This document shows positions 10,557-25,900 of a DNA stretch of 64,000 bases, piece after piece. The translations under genes were made by a program, and so were the position numbers. This DNA comes from Pictodentalium vernedei. Lineage: Eukaryota; Mollusca; Scaphopoda; Dentaliida; Dentaliidae. Positions within the stretch are counted from its first letter, which is position 1. Every line of letters begins with the position of its first letter. The DNA lies in assembly GCA_031216915.1 (NCBI GenBank), contig JAUFNR010000029.1, positions 62,001 through 126,000 on the forward strand. Direction: 5' to 3'. The notes beneath the pieces are model-generated. The model was not told the origin of the DNA. It saw only the letters and a list, made by a program, of their open reading frames with translations, and ran no database searches.

Positions 10557-13500
10557 CTTCGGACAACGTTTTCTGCCCTGAAAACAGGGGACGGGGGGGG
10601 GGGGGAGGGGGGCGTCATACAACAAACACGAGAGAGAAATTGACCTGAAGGTAAGTTCCCATGATGTGCTCATGTTTTTCAGGGAATTAACAACAAAAAT
10701 GCGAAATAGTAAATTGTATTTTTTAGGTCCAAAAGTCATCAAATCACTTCCTCTTTTATCAGGAATATTCAACAATTATGCAAGATGTCAATAGAATGTT
10801 TCAAACGTTTATTGAAACAATATATTTTCCCAGGGCTGTTTATTTTAAGAGATTGCATCATTTCCGAGTGCAACATTTCAAGATAGGTAATTCTAAATCA
10901 AGTATTTAGTTCAGCGATACCAACAACAACAACTAGCTAGGTTGATCCTGAGTTAACTCTTCTCATTTTACCAGCATTAAATATTGGCATTCTTTTAGTC
11001 AGCTAACGAATAAATTGTTATAAAGCAATTTTGTGGCCCGATGGTTGGGTGTATTTAACTTTTCTAGCCTTTTACGTTCTTCCAGAAAAGCCATGGTGTG
11101 ATGATAAAACTTTTAGAGAAAGGCTGTGCACTTAATATCTGTACTCTAGCTAAAGTTCATCTTTCAGTCCTATATGTAGCTCAGCCTGATATCGAACAAA
11201 CAATAGGTCATAAATTAGGTGAAGACATTGATGATTGCATCTCTTTCTCTTTCATTTCAGATGCTGCAATCGATACAAAGAAGTCATGATATACATCATA
11301 CCAGCAAAACAGAAAAAGAAGACGTCTCCTCATGGATTGCTGCAACAATGCGAACAGAAAGTGGCATACTATACTTGCCTGAAAACTCAAGAAACCACCC
11401 GAATACCTACATGACAGGTAAGAAAACCTTAAAAACATATATATTTTTTTAACCAATACATGTTTTTTTTCTTTTTCAGAATGTTTATTTGTTGCAGAAT
11501 CCTCAGACGGAGAATAGAGAATTCCTATAACATAGTACTATCACCACCGATGAACTTTGGAAATTGGTATTTAACTCCAAAATGAGACAATTTTGACCAT
11601 TTTTGAAGCAATCAACTGCGAAAATCAGGTGAATATATTTATGTGATATGTTGAAATTCTGATGGTGTGCCATTTAATCCAGGAAGGGTCATACGGAGAG
11701 CTATATCTCTCTCAAGTATATCCCGTCAAGTATAGCCCTTCGGACAACGTTTTCTGCCCTGAAAACAGGGGAGGGGGGGGGAGGGGGGCGTCATACAACA
11801 AACACGATAGAGAAATTGACCTGAAGGGAAGTTCCCATGATGTGCTCATGTTTTTCAGGGAATTAACAACAAAAATACGAAATAGTAAATTGTATTTTTG
11901 AGGTCCAAAAGTCATCAAATCACTTCCTCTTTTATCATGAATATTCAACAATTATGCAAGATGTCAATAGAATGTTTCAAACGTTTATTGAAACAATATA
12001 TTTTCCCAGGGCTGTTTATTTTAAGAGATTGCATCATTTCCGAGTGCAACATTTCAAGATAGGTAATTCTAAATCAAGTATTTAGTTCAGCGATACCAAC
12101 AACAACGACTAGCTAGGTTGATCCTGAGTTAACTCTTCTCATTTTACCAGCATTAAATATTGGCATTCTTTTAGTCAGCTAACGAATAAATTGTTATAAA
12201 GCAATTTTGTGGCCCGATGGTTGGGTGTATTTACCTTTTCTAGCCTTTTTCGTTTTTCCAGAAAAGCCATGGTGTGATGATAAACCTTTTAGAGACAGGC
12301 TGTGCACTTAATATCTGTACTCTAGCTAAAGTTCATCTTTCAGTCCTATATGTAGCTCAGCCTGATATCGAACAAACAATAGGTCATAAATTAGGCTGAA
12401 GACATTGATGATTGCATCTCTTTCTCTTTCATTTCAGATGCTGCAATCGATACAAAGAAGTCATGATATACATCATAACCATCAAAACAGAAAAAGAAGA
12501 CGTCTCCTCATGGATGGCTGCAACAATGCGAACAGAAAGTGGCATACTATACTTGCCTGAAAACTCAAGAAACCACCAGAATACCTACATGACAGGTAAG
12601 AAAACCTTAAAAACATATATATTTTTTTAACCAATACATGTTTTTTTTCTTTTTCAGAATGTTTATTTGTTGCAGAATCCTCAGACGGAGAATAGAGAAT
12701 TCCTATAACATAGTACTATCACCACCGATGGACTTTGGAAATTGGTATTTAACTCCAAAATGGCACAATTTTGACCATATTTGAAGCAATCAACTGCGAA
12801 AATCAGGTGAATATATTTATGTGATATGTTGAAATTCCGACGGTGTGCCATTTAATCCAGGAAGGGTCATACGGAGACCTATATCTTTCTCAAGTATATC
12901 CCGTCAAGTATAGCCCTTCAGACAACTTTTTCTGCTCTGAAAGCAGGGGAAGGGGAGGGGGATTCAAACAACAAAGACGAGAGAAAAATTGACCTGAAGG
13001 GAAGTTCCCAAGATGTGCACATGTTTTTCAGGGAATTAACAACAAAAATACGAAATAGTAAATTGTATTTTTTAGGTCCAAAAGTCATCAAATCACTTCC
13101 TCTTTTATCAGGAAAATTCAACAATTATGCAAGATGCCAATAGAATGTTTCAAACGTTTATTGAAACAATATATTTTCCCAGGGCTGTTTATTTTAAGAG
13201 ATTGCATCATTTCCGAGTGCAACATTTCAAGATAGGTAATTCTAAATCAAGTATTTAGTTCAGCGATACCAACAACAACGACTAGCTAAGTTGATCCTGA
13301 GTTAACTCTTCTCATTTTACCAGCATTAAATATTGGCATTCTTTTAGTCAGCTAACGAATAAATTGTTATAAAGCAATTTTGTGGCCCGATGGTTGGGTG
13401 TATTTAACTTTTCTAGCCTTTTTCGTTCTTCCAGAAAAGCCATGGTGTGATGATAAAACTTTTAGAGAAAGGCTGTGCACTTAATATCTGTACTCTAGCT

Positions 13501-16429
13501 AAAGTTCATCTTTCAGTCCTATATGTAGCTCAGCCTGATATCGAACAAACAATAGGTCATAAATTAGGTGAAGACATTGATGATTGCATCTCTTTCTCTT
13601 TCATTTCAGATGCTGCAATCGATACAAAGAAGTCATGATATACATCATACCAGCAAAACAGAAAAAGAAGACGTCTCCTCATGGATTGCTGCAACAATGC
13701 GAACAGAAAGTGGCATACTATACTTGCCTGAAAACTCAAGAAACCACCCGAATACCTACATGACAGGTAAGAAAACCTTAAAAACATATATATTTTTTTA
13801 ACCAATACATGTTTTTTTTCTTTTTCAGAATGTTTATTTGTTGCAGAATCCTCAGACGGAGAATAGAGAATTCCTATAACATAGTACTATCACCACCGAT
13901 GAACTTTGGAAATTGGTATTTAACTCCAAAATGAGACAATTTTGACCATTTTTGAAGCAATCAACTGCGAAAATCAGGTGAATATATTTATGTGATATGT
14001 TGAAATTCTGATGGTGTGCCATTTAATCCAGGAAGGGTCATACGGAGACCTATATCTTTCTCAAGTATATCCCGTCAAGTATAGCCCTTCAGACAACCTT
14101 TTCTGCTCTGAAAACAGGGGAAGGGGAGGGGGATTCAAACAACAAAGACGAGAGAAAAATTGACCTGAAGGGAAGTTCCCAAGATGTGCACATGTTTTTC
14201 AGGGAATTAACAACAAAAATACGAAATAGTAAATTGTATTTTTTAGGTCCAAAAGTCATCAAATCACTTCCTCTTTTATCAGGAATATTCAACAATTATG
14301 CAAGATGTCAATAGAATGTTTCAAACGTTTATTGAAACAATATATTTTCCCAGGGCTGTTTATTTTAAGAGATTGCATCATTTCCGAGTGCAACATTTCA
14401 AAGATAGGTAATTCTAAATCAAGTATTTAGTTCAGCGATACCAACAACCATGACTAGCTAGGTTGATCCTGAGTTAACTCTTCTCATTTTACCAGCATTA
14501 AATATTGGCATTCTTTTAGTCAGCTAACGAATAAATTGTTATAAAGCAATTTTGTGGCCCGATGGTTGGGTGTATTTAACTTTTCTAGCCTTTTTCGTTC
14601 TTCCAGAAAAGCCTATGTGTGATGATAAAACTTTTAGAGAAAGGCTGTGCACTTAATATCTGTACTCTAGCTAAAGTTCATCTTTCAGTCCTATATGTAG
14701 CTCAGCCTGATATCGAACAAACAATAGGTCATAAATTAGGCTGAAGACATTGATGATTGCATCTCTTTCTCTTTCATTTCAGATGCTGCAATCGATACAA
14801 AGAAGTCATGATATACATCATAACCAGCAAAACAGAAAAAGAAGACGTCTACTCATGGATGGCTGCAACAATGCGAACAGAAAGTGGCATACTATACTTG
14901 CCTGAAAACTCAAGAAACCACCAGAATACCTACATGACAGGTAAGAAAACCTTAAAAACATATATATTTTTTTAACCAATACATGTTTTTTTTCTTTTTC
15001 AGAATGTTTATTTGTTGCAGAATCCTCAGACGGAGAATAGAGAATTCCTATAACATAGTACTATCACCACCGATGAACTTTGGAAATTGGTATTTAACTC
15101 CAAAATGAGACAATTTTGACCATATTTGAAGCAATCAACTGCGAAAATCAGGTGAATATATTTATGTGATATGTTGAAATTCTGACGGTGTGCCATTTAA
15201 TCCAGGAAGGGTCATACGGAGAGCTATATCTTTCTCAAGTATATCCCGTCAAGTATAGCCCTTCAGACAACTTTTTCTGCCCTGAAAACAGGGGAGGGGG
15301 AGGGGGCGTCAAACAACAAACACGAGAGAAAAATTGACCTGAAGGGAAGTTCCCAAGATGTGCACATGTTTTTTCAGGGAATTAACAACAAAAATACGAA
15401 ATAGTAAATTGTATTTTTGAGGTCCAAAAGTCATCAAATCACTTCCTCTTTTATCATGAATATTCAACAATTATGCAAGATGTCAATAGAATGTTTCAAA
15501 CGTTTATTGAAACAATATATTTTCCCAGGGCTGTTTATTTTAAGAGATTGCATCATTTCCGAGTGCAACATTTCAAGATAGGTAATTCTAAATCAAGTAT
15601 TTAGTTCAGCGATACCAACAACAACGACTAGCTAGGTTGATCCTGAGTTAACTCTTCTCATTTTACCAGCATTAAATACTGGCATTAGTCAGCTAACGAA
15701 TAAATTGTTATAAAGCAATTTTGTGGCCCGATGGTTGGGTGTATTTAACTTTTCTAGCCTTTTTCGTTCTTCCAGAAAAGCCATGGTGTGATGATAAAAC
15801 TTTTAGAGAAAGGCTGTGCACTTAATACTTGTACTCTAGCTAAAGTTCATCTTTCAGTCCTATATGTAGCTCAGCCTGATATCGAACAAACAATAGGTCA
15901 TAAATTATGCTGAAGACATTGATGATTGCATCTCTTTCTCTTTCATTTCAGATGCTGCAATCGACACAAAGAAGTCATGATATACATCATAACCATCAAA
16001 ACAGAAATAGAAGACGTCTCCTCATGGATGGCTGCAACAATGCGAACAGAAAGTGGCATACTATACTTGCCTGAAAACTCAAGAAACCACCAGAATACCT
16101 ACATGACAGGTAAGAAAACCTTAAAAACATATATATTTTTTTAAACAATACATGTTTTTTTTCTTTTTCAGAATGTTTATTTGTTGCAGAATCCTCAGAC
16201 GGAGAATAGAGAATTCCTATAACATAGTACTATCACCACCGATGAACTTTGGAAATTGGTATTTAACTCCAAAATGAGACAATTTTGACCATATTTGAAG
16301 CAATCAACTGCGAAAATCAGGTGAATATATTTATGTGATATGTTGAAATTCTGACGATGTGCCATTTAATCCAGGAAGGGTCATACGGAGAGCTATATCT
16401 TTCTCAAGTATATCCCGTCAAGTATAGCC
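10557..16429 (+). repeat. HOR copy H3: canonical 5-mer a-b-c-d-e
   Basis: Monomers start at 10557 (a), 11738 (b), 12916 (c), 14087 (d) and 15261 (e); E2 blocks start at 11261, 12438, 13610, 14783 and 15952. This is the first copy with a true class-a leader (GGGGAC, then 13 G) and the first with the b-Q variant of b (TTTTTGAGG and GTCATC). Private changes include TTTTACGTTC near 11073 in a and one inserted A (TTTCAAAGATAGG) near 14400 in d, which makes that monomer 1174 bp. Confidence 0.95.
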
Positions 16430-19400
16430 CTTCGGAAAACGTTTTCTGCCCTGAAAACAGGGGACGGGGGGGGGGGGGGGGGGGAGGGGGGCGTCATACA
16501 ACAAACACGAGAGAGAAATTGACCTGAAGGTAAGTTCCCATGATGTGCTCATGTTTTTCAGGGAATTAACAACAAAAATGCGAAATAGTAAATTGTATTT
16601 TTTAGGTCCAAAAGTCATCAAATCACTTCCTCTTTTATCAGGAATATTCAACAATTATGCAAGATGTCAATAGAATGTTTCAAACGTTTATTGAAACAAT
16701 ATATTTTCCCAGGGCTGTTTATTTTAAGAGATTGCATCATTTCCGAGTGCAACATTTCAAGATAGGTAATTCTAAATCAAGTATTTAGTTCAGCGATACC
16801 AACAACAACAACTAGCTAGGTTGATCCTGAGTTAACTCTTCTCATTTTACCAGCATTAAATATTGGCATTCTTTTAGTCAGCTAACGAATAAATTGTTAT
16901 AAAGCAATTTTGTGGCCCGATGGTTGGGTGTATTTAACTTTTCTAGCCTTTTTCGTTCTTCCAGAAAAGCCATGGTGTGATGATAAAACTTTTAGAGAAA
17001 GGCTGTGCACTTAATATCTGTACTCTAGCTAAAGTTCATCTTTCAGTCCTATATGTAGCTCAGCCTGATATCGAACAAACAATAGGTCATAAATTAGGTG
17101 AAGACATTGATGATTGCATCTCTTTCTCTTTCATTTCAGATGCTGCAATCGATACAAAGAAGTCATGATATACATCATACCAGCAAAACAGAAAAAGAAG
17201 ACGTCTCCTCATGGATTGCTGCAACAATGCGAACAGAAAGTGGCATACTATACTTGCCTGAAAACTCAAGAAACCACCCGAATACCTACATGACAGGTAA
17301 GAAAACCTTAAAAACATATATATTTTTTTAACCAATACATGTTTTTTTTCTTTTTCAGAATGTTTATTTGTTGCAGAATCCTCAGACGGAGAATAGAGAA
17401 TTCCTATAACATAGTACTATCACCACCGATGAACTTTGGAAATTGGTATTTAACTCCAAAATGAGACAATTTTGACCATTTTTGAAGCAATCAACTGCGA
17501 AAATCAGGTGAATATATTTATGTGATATGTTGAAATTCTGATGGTGTGCCATTTAATCCAGGAAGGGTCATATGGAGAGCTATATCTCTCTCAAGTATAT
17601 CCCGTCAAGTATAGCCCTTCGGACAACGTTTTCTGCCCTGAAAACAGGGGAGGGGGGGGGAGGGGGGCGTCATACAACAAACACGATAGAGAAATTGACC
17701 TGAAGGGAAGTTCCCATGATGTGCTCATGTTTTTCAGGGAATTAACAACAAAAATACGAAATAGTAAATTGTATTTTTGAGGTCCAAAAGTCATCAAATC
17801 ACTTCCTCTTTTATCATGAATATTCAACAATTATGCAAGATGTCAATAGAATGTTTCAAACGTTTATTGAAACAATATATTTTCCCAGGGCTGTTTATTT
17901 TAAGAGATTGCATCATTTCCGAGTGCAACATTTCAAGATAGGTAATTCTAAATCAAGTATTTAGTTCAGCGATACCAACAACAACGACTAGCTAGGTTGA
18001 TCCTGAGTTAACTCTTCTCATTTTACCAGCATTAAATATTGGCATTCTTTTAGTCAGCTAACGAATAAATTGTTATAAAGCAATTTTGTGGCCCGATGGT
18101 TGGGTGTATTTACCTTTTCTAGCCTTTTTCGTTTTTCCAGAAAAGCCATGGTGTGATGATAAACCTTTTAGAGACAGGCTGTGCACTTAATATCTGTACT
18201 CTAGCTAAAGTTCATCTTTCAGTCCTATATGTAGCTCAGCCTGATATCGAACAAACAATAGGTCATAAATTAGGCTGAAGACATTGATGATTGCATCTCT
18301 TTCTCTTTCATTTCAGATGCTGCAATCGATACAAAGAAGTCATGATATACATCATAACCATCAAAACAGAAAAAGAAGACGTCTCCTCATGGATGGCTGC
18401 AACAATGCGAACAGAAAGTGGCATACTATACTTGCCTGAAAACTCAAGAAACCACCAGAATACCTACATGACAGGTAAGAAAACCTTAAAAACATATATA
18501 TTTTTTTAACCAATACATGTTTTTTTTCTTTTTCAGAATGTTTATTTGTTGCAGAATCCTCAGACGGAGAATAGAGAATTCCTATAACATAGTACTATCA
18601 CCACCGATGAACTTTGGAAATTGGTATTTAACTCCAAAATGAGACAATTTTGACCATATTTGAAGCAATCAACTGCGAAAATCAGGTGAATATATTTATG
18701 TGATATGTTGAAATTCTGACGGTGTGCCATTTAATCCAGGAAGGGTCATACGGAGAGCTATATCTTTCTCAAGTATATCCCGTCAAGTATAGCCCTTCAG
18801 ACAACTTTTTCTGCCCTGAAAACAGGGGAGGGGGAGGGGGCGTCAAACAACAAACACGAGAGAAAAATTGACCTGAAGGGAAGTTCCCAAGATGTGCACA
18901 TGTTTTTTCAGGGAATTAACAACAAAAATACGAAATAGTAAATTGTATTTTTGAGGTCCAAAAGTCATCAAATCACTTCCTCTTTTATCATGAATATTCA
19001 ACAATTATGCAAGATGTCAATAGAATGTTTCAAACGTTTATTGAAACAATATATTTTCCCAGGGCTGTTTATTTTAAGAGATTGCATCATTTCCGAGTGC
19101 AACATTTCAAGATAGGTAATTCTAAATCAAGTATTTAGTTCAGCGATACCAACAACAACGACTAGCTAGGTTGATCCTGAGTTAACTCTTCTCATTTTAC
19201 CAGCATTAAATACTGGCATTAGTCAGCTAACGAATAAATTGTTATAAAGCAATTTTGTGGCCCGATGGTTGGGTGTATTTAACTTTTCTAGCCTTTTTCG
19301 TTCTTCCAGAAAAGCCATGGTGTGATGATAAAACTTTTAGAGAAAGGCTGTGCACTTAATACTTGTACTCTAGCTAAAGTTCATCTTTCAGTCCTATATG

Positions 19401-19963
19401 TAGCTCAGCCTGATATCGAACAAACAATAGGTCATAAATTATGCTGAAGACATTGATGATTGCATCTCTTTCTCTTTCATTTCAGATGCTGCAATCGACA
19501 CAAAGAAGTCATGATATACATCATAACCATCAAAACAGAAATAGAAGACGTCTCCTCATGGATGGCTGCAACAATGCGAACAGAAAGTGGCATACTATAC
19601 TTGCCTGAAAACTCAAGAAACCACCAGAATACCTACATGACAGGTAAGAAAACCTTAAAAACATATATATTTTTTTAAACAATACATGTTTTTTTTCTTT
19701 TTCAGAATGTTTATTTGTTGCAGAATCCTCAGACGGAGAATAGAGAATTCCTATAACATAGTACTATCACCACCGATGAACTTTGGAAATTGGTATTTAA
19801 CTCCAAAATGAGACAATTTTGACCATATTTGAAGCAATCAACTGCGAAAATCAGGTGAATATATTTATGTGATATGTTGAAATTCTGACGATGTGCCATT
19901 TAATCCAGGAAGGGTCATACGGAGAGCTATATCTTTCTCAAGTATATCCCGTCAAGTATAGCC
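16430..19963 (+). repeat. HOR copy H4: contracted 3-mer a-(b/d)-e
   Basis: Monomers start at 16430 (a), 17617 (b/d hybrid) and 18795 (e); E2 blocks start at 17140, 18317 and 19486. The middle monomer begins as b and ends as d, so c and the equivalent of one more monomer are missing. Its a monomer shares CTTCGGAAAACG and CATATGGAGAGC with the a monomer of H5 and no other copy. H4 and H5 are thus recent sister duplicates that later diverged in length. Confidence 0.94.
17617..18794 (+). repeat. Hybrid monomer b/d, contraction point of H4
   Basis: The left side is b: pure G run of 9, CACGATAGAG, CTTTTAGAGACAGG, CATAACCATC and the C of GTCTCCTC at 18385. The right side is d: GATGAACTT (A at 18610), ATGAGACAA, TTCTGACGG and GAGAGCTATATC. 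The next monomer is e. The exchange is confined to 18386-18609, covering the end of E2, the 62-bp intron-like gap and the start of E3. Confidence 0.92.
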
Positions 19964-22900
19964 CTTCGGAAAACGTTTTCTGCCCTGAAAACAGGGGACG
20001 GGGGGGGGGGGGGGGGAGGGGGGCGTCATACAACAAACACGAGAGAGAAATTGACCTGAAGGTAAGTTCCCATGATGTGCTCATGTTTTTCAGGGAATTA
20101 ACAACAAAAATGCGAAATAGTAAATTGTATTTTTTAGGTCCAAAAGTCATCAAATCACTTCCTCTTTTATCAGGAATATTCAACAATTATGCAAGATGTC
20201 AATAGAATGTTTCAAACGTTTATTGAAACAATATATTTTCCCAGGGCTGTTTATTTTAAGAGATTGCATCATTTCCGAGTGCAACATTTCAAGATAGGTA
20301 ATTCTAAATCAAGTATTTAGTTCAGCGATACCAACAACAACAACTAGCTAGGTTGATCCTGAGTTAACTCTTCTCATTTTACCAGCATTAAATATTGGCA
20401 TTCTTTTAGTCAGCTAACGAATAAATTGTTATAAAGCAATTTTGTGGCCCGATGGTTGGGTGTATTTAACTTTTCTAGCCTTTTTCGTTCTTCCAGAAAA
20501 GCCATGGTGTGATGATAAAACTTTTAGAGAAAGGCTGTGCACTTAATATCTGTACTCTAGCTAAAGTTCATCTTTCAGTCCTATATGTAGCTCAGCCTGA
20601 TATCGAACAAACAATAGGTCATAAATTAGGTGAAGACATTGATGATTGCATCTCTTTCTCTTTCATTTCAGATGCTGCAATCGATACAAAGAAGTCATGA
20701 TATACATCATACCAGCAAAACAGAAAAAGAAGACGTCTCCTCATGGATTGCTGCAACAATGCGAACAGAAAGTGGCATACTATACTTGCCTGAAAACTCA
20801 AGAAACCACCCGAATACCTACATGACAGGTAAGAAAACCTTAAAAACATATATATTTTTTTAACCAATACATGTTTTTTTTCTTTTTCAGAATGTTTATT
20901 TGTTGCAGAATCCTCAGACGGAGAATAGAGAATTCCTATAACATAGTACTATCACCACCGATGAACTTTGGAAATTGGTATTTAACTCCAAAATGAGACA
21001 ATTTTGACCATTTTTGAAGCAATCAACTGCGAAAATCAGGTGAATATATTTATGTGATATGTTGAAATTCTGATGGTGTGCCATTTAATCCAGGAAGGGT
21101 CATATGGAGAGCTATATCTCTCTCAAGTATATCCCGTCAAGTATAGCCCTTCGGACAACGTTTTCTGCCCTGAAAACAGGGGAGGGGGGGGGAGGGGGGC
21201 GTCATACAACAAACACGATAGAGAAATTGACCTGAAGGGAAGTTCCCATGATGTGCTCATGTTTTTCAGGGAATTAACAACAAAAATACGAAATAGTAAA
21301 TTGTATTTTTGAGGTCCAAAAGTCATCAAATCACTTCCTCTTTTATCATGAATATTCAACAATTATGCAAGATGTCAATAGAATGTTTCAAACGTTTATT
21401 GAAACAATATATTTTCCCAGGGCTGTTTATTTTAAGAGATTGCATCATTTCCGAGTGCAACATTTCAAGATAGGTAATTCTAAATCAAGTATTTAGTTCA
21501 GCGATACCAACAACAACGACTAGCTAGGTTGATCCTGAGTTAACTCTTCTCATTTTACCAGCATTAAATATTGGCATTCTTTTAGTCAGCTAACGAATAA
21601 ATTGTTATAAAGCAATTTTGTGGCCCGATGGTTGGGTGTATTTACCTTTTCTAGCCTTTTTCGTTTTTCCAGAAAAGCCATGGTGTGATGATAAACCTTT
21701 TAGAGACAGGCTGTGCACTTAATATCTGTACTCTAGCTAAAGTTCATCTTTCAGTCCTATATGTAGCTCAGCCTGATATCGAACAAACAATAGGTCATAA
21801 ATTAGGCTGAAGACATTGATGATTGCATCTCTTTCTCTTTCATTTCAGATGCTGCAATCGATACAAAGAAGTCATGATATACATCATAACCATCAAAACA
21901 GAAAAAGAAGACGTCTCCTCATGGATGGCTGCAACAATGCGAACAGAAAGTGGCATACTATACTTGCCTGAAAACTCAAGAAACCACCAGAATACCTACA
22001 TGACAGGTAAGAAAACCTTAAAAACATATATATTTTTTTAACCAATACATGTTTTTTTTCTTTTTCAGAATGTTTATTTGTTGCAGAATCCTCAGACGGA
22101 GAATAGAGAATTCCTATAACATAGTACTATCACCACCGATGGACTTTGGAAATTGGTATTTAACTCCAAAATGGCACAATTTTGACCATATTTGAAGCAA
22201 TCAACTGCGAAAATCAGGTGAATATATTTATGTGATATGTTGAAATTCCGACGGTGTGCCATTTAATCCAGGAAGGGTCATACGGAGACCTATATCTTTC
22301 TCAAGTATATCCCGTCAAGTATAGCCCTTCAGACAACTTTTTCTGCTCTGAAAGCAGGGGAAGGGGAGGGGGATTCAAACAACAAAGACGAGAGAAAAAT
22401 TGACCTGAAGGGAAGTTCCCAAGATGTGCACATGTTTTTCAGGGAATTAACAACAAAAATACGAAATAGTAAATTGTATTTTTTAGGTCCAAAAGTCATC
22501 AAATCACTTCCTCTTTTATCAGGAAAATTCAACAATTATGCAAGATGCCAATAGAATGTTTCAAACGTTTATTGAAACAATATATTTTCCCAGGGCTGTT
22601 TATTTTAAGAGATTGCATCATTTCCGAGTGCAACATTTCAAGATAGGTAATTCTAAATCAAGTATTTAGTTCAGCGATACCAACAACAACGACTAGCTAA
22701 GTTGATCCTGAGTTAACTCTTCTCATTTTACCAGCATTAAATATTGGCATTCTTTTAGTCAGCTAACGAATAAATTGTTATAAAGCAATTTTGTGGCCCG
22801 ATGGTTGGGTGTATTTAACTTTTCTAGCCTTTTTCGTTCTTCCAGAAAAGCCATGGTGTGATGATAAAACTTTTAGAGAAAGGCTGTGCACTTAATATCT

Positions 22901-25900
22901 GTACTCTAGCTAAAGTTCATCTTTCAGTCCTATATGTAGCTCAGCCTGATATCGAACAAACAATAGGTCATAAATTAGGTGAAGACATTGATGATTGCAT
23001 CTCTTTCTCTTTCATTTCAGATGCTGCAATCGATACAAAGAAGTCATGATATACATCATACCAGCAAAACAGAAAAAGAAGACGTCTCCTCATGGATTGC
23101 TGCAACAATGCGAACAGAAAGTGGCATACTATACTTGCCTGAAAACTCAAGAAACCACCCGAATACCTACATGACAGGTAAGAAAACCTTAAAAACATAT
23201 ATATTTTTTTAACCAATACATGTTTTTTTTCTTTTTCAGAATGTTTATTTGTTGCAGAATCCTCAGACGGAGAATAGAGAATTCCTATAACATAGTACTA
23301 TCACCACCGATGAACTTTGGAAATTGGTATTTAACTCCAAAATGAGACAATTTTGACCATTTTTGAAGCAATCAACTGCGAAAATCAGGTGAATATATTT
23401 ATGTGATATGTTGAAATTCTGATGGTGTGCCATTTAATCCAGGAAGGGTCATACGGAGACCTATATCTTTCTCAAGTATATCCCGTCAAGTATAGCCCTT
23501 CAGACAACCTTTTCTGCTCTGAAAACAGGGGAAGGGGAGGGGGATTCAAACAACAAAGACGAGAGAAAAATTGACCTGAAGGGAAGTTCCCAAGATGTGC
23601 ACATGTTTTTCAGGGAATTAACAACAAAAATACGAAATAGTAAATTGTATTTTTTAGGTCCAAAAGTCATCAAATCACTTCCTCTTTTATCAGGAATATT
23701 CAACAATTATGCAAGATGTCAATAGAATGTTTCAAACGTTTATTGAAACAATATATTTTCCCAGGGCTGTTTATTTTAAGAGATTGCATCATTTCCGAGT
23801 GCAACATTTCAAGATAGGTAATTCTAAATCAAGTATTTAGTTCAGCGATACCAACAACCATGACTAGCTAGGTTGATCCTGAGTTAACTCTTCTCATTTT
23901 ACCAGCATTAAATATTGGCATTCTTTTAGTCAGCTAACGAATAAATTGTTATAAAGCAATTTTGTGGCCCGATGGTTGGGTGTATTTAACTTTTCTAGCC
24001 TTTTTCGTTCTTCCAGAAAAGCCTATGTGTGATGATAAAACTTTTAGAGAAAGGCTGTGCACTTAATATCTGTACTCTAGCTAAAGTTCATCTTTCAGTC
24101 CTATATGTAGCTCAGCCTGATATCGAACAAACAATAGGTCATAAATTAGGCTGAAGACATTGATGATTGCATCTCTTTCTCTTTCATTTCAGATGCTGCA
24201 ATCGATACAAAGAAGTCATGATATACATCATAACCAGCAAAACAGAAAAAGAAGACGTCTACTCATGGATGGCTGCAACAATGCGAACAGAAAGTGGCAT
24301 ACTATACTTGCCTGAAAACTCAAGAAACCACCAGAATACCTACATGACAGGTAAGAAAACCTTAAAAACATATATATTTTTTTAACCAATACATGTTTTT
24401 TTTCTTTTTCAGAATGTTTATTTGTTGCAGAATCCTCAGACGGAGAATAGAGAATTCCTATAACATAGTACTATCACCACCGATGAACTTTGGAAATTGG
24501 TATTTAACTCCAAAATGAGACAATTTTGACCATATTTGAAGCAATCAACTGCGAAAATCAGGTGAATATATTTATGTGATATGTTGAAATTCTGACGGTG
24601 TGCCATTTAATCCAGGAAGGGTCATACGGAGAGCTATATCTTTCTCAAGTATATCCCGTCAAGTATAGCCCTTCAGACAACTTTTTCTGCCCTGAAAACA
24701 GGGGAGGGGGAGGGGGCGTCAAACAACAAACACGAGAGAAAAATTGACCTGAAGGGAAGTTCCCAAGATGTGCACATGTTTTTTCAGGGAATTAACAACA
24801 AAAATACGAAATAGTAAATTGTATTTTTGAGGTCCAAAAGTCATCAAATCACTTCCTCTTTTATCATGAATATTCAACAATTATGCAAGATGTCAATAGA
24901 ATGTTTCAAACGTTTATTGAAACAATATATTTTCCCAGGGCTGTTTATTTTAAGAGATTGCATCATTTCCGAGTGCAACATTTCAAGATAGGTAATTCTA
25001 AATCAAGTATTTAGTTCAGCGATACCAACAACCATGACTAGCTAGGTTGATCCTGAGTTAACTCTTCTCATTTTACCAGCATTAAATATTGGCATTCTTT
25101 TAGTCAGCTAACGAATAAATTGTTATAAAGCAATTTTGTGGCCCGATGGTTGGGTGTATTTAACTTTTCTAGCCTTTTTCGTTCTTCCAGAAAAGCCTAT
25201 GTGTGATGATAAAACTTTTAGAGAAAGGCTGTGCACTTAATATCTGTACTCTAGCTAAAGTTCATCTTTCAGTCCTATATGTAGCTCAGCCTGATATCGA
25301 ACAAACAATAGGTCATAAATTAGGCTGAAGACATTGATGATTGCATCTCTTTCTCTTTCATTTCAGATGCTGCAATCGATACAAAGAAGTCATGATATAC
25401 ATCATAACCAGCAAAACAGAAAAAGAAGACGTCTACTCATGGATGGCTGCAACAATGCGAACAGAAAGTGGCATACTATACTTGCCTGAAAACTCAAGAA
25501 ACCACCAGAATACCTACATGACAGGTAAGAAAACCTTAAAAACATATATATTTTTTTAACCAATACATGTTTTTTTTCTTTTTCAGAATGTTTATTTGTT
25601 GCAGAATCCTCAGACGGAGAATAGAGAATTCCTATAACATAGTACTATCACCACCGATGAACTTTGGAAATTGGTATTTAACTCCAAAATGAGACAATTT
25701 TGACCATATTTGAAGCAATCAACTGCGAAAATCAGGTGAATATATTTATGTGATATGTTGAAATTCTGACGGTGTGCCATTTAATCCAGGAAGGGTCATA
25801 CGGAGAGCTATATCTTTCTCAAGTATATCCCGTCAAGTATAGCCCTTCAGACAACTTTTTCTGCCCTGAAAACAGGGGAGGGGGAGGGGGCGTCAAACAA

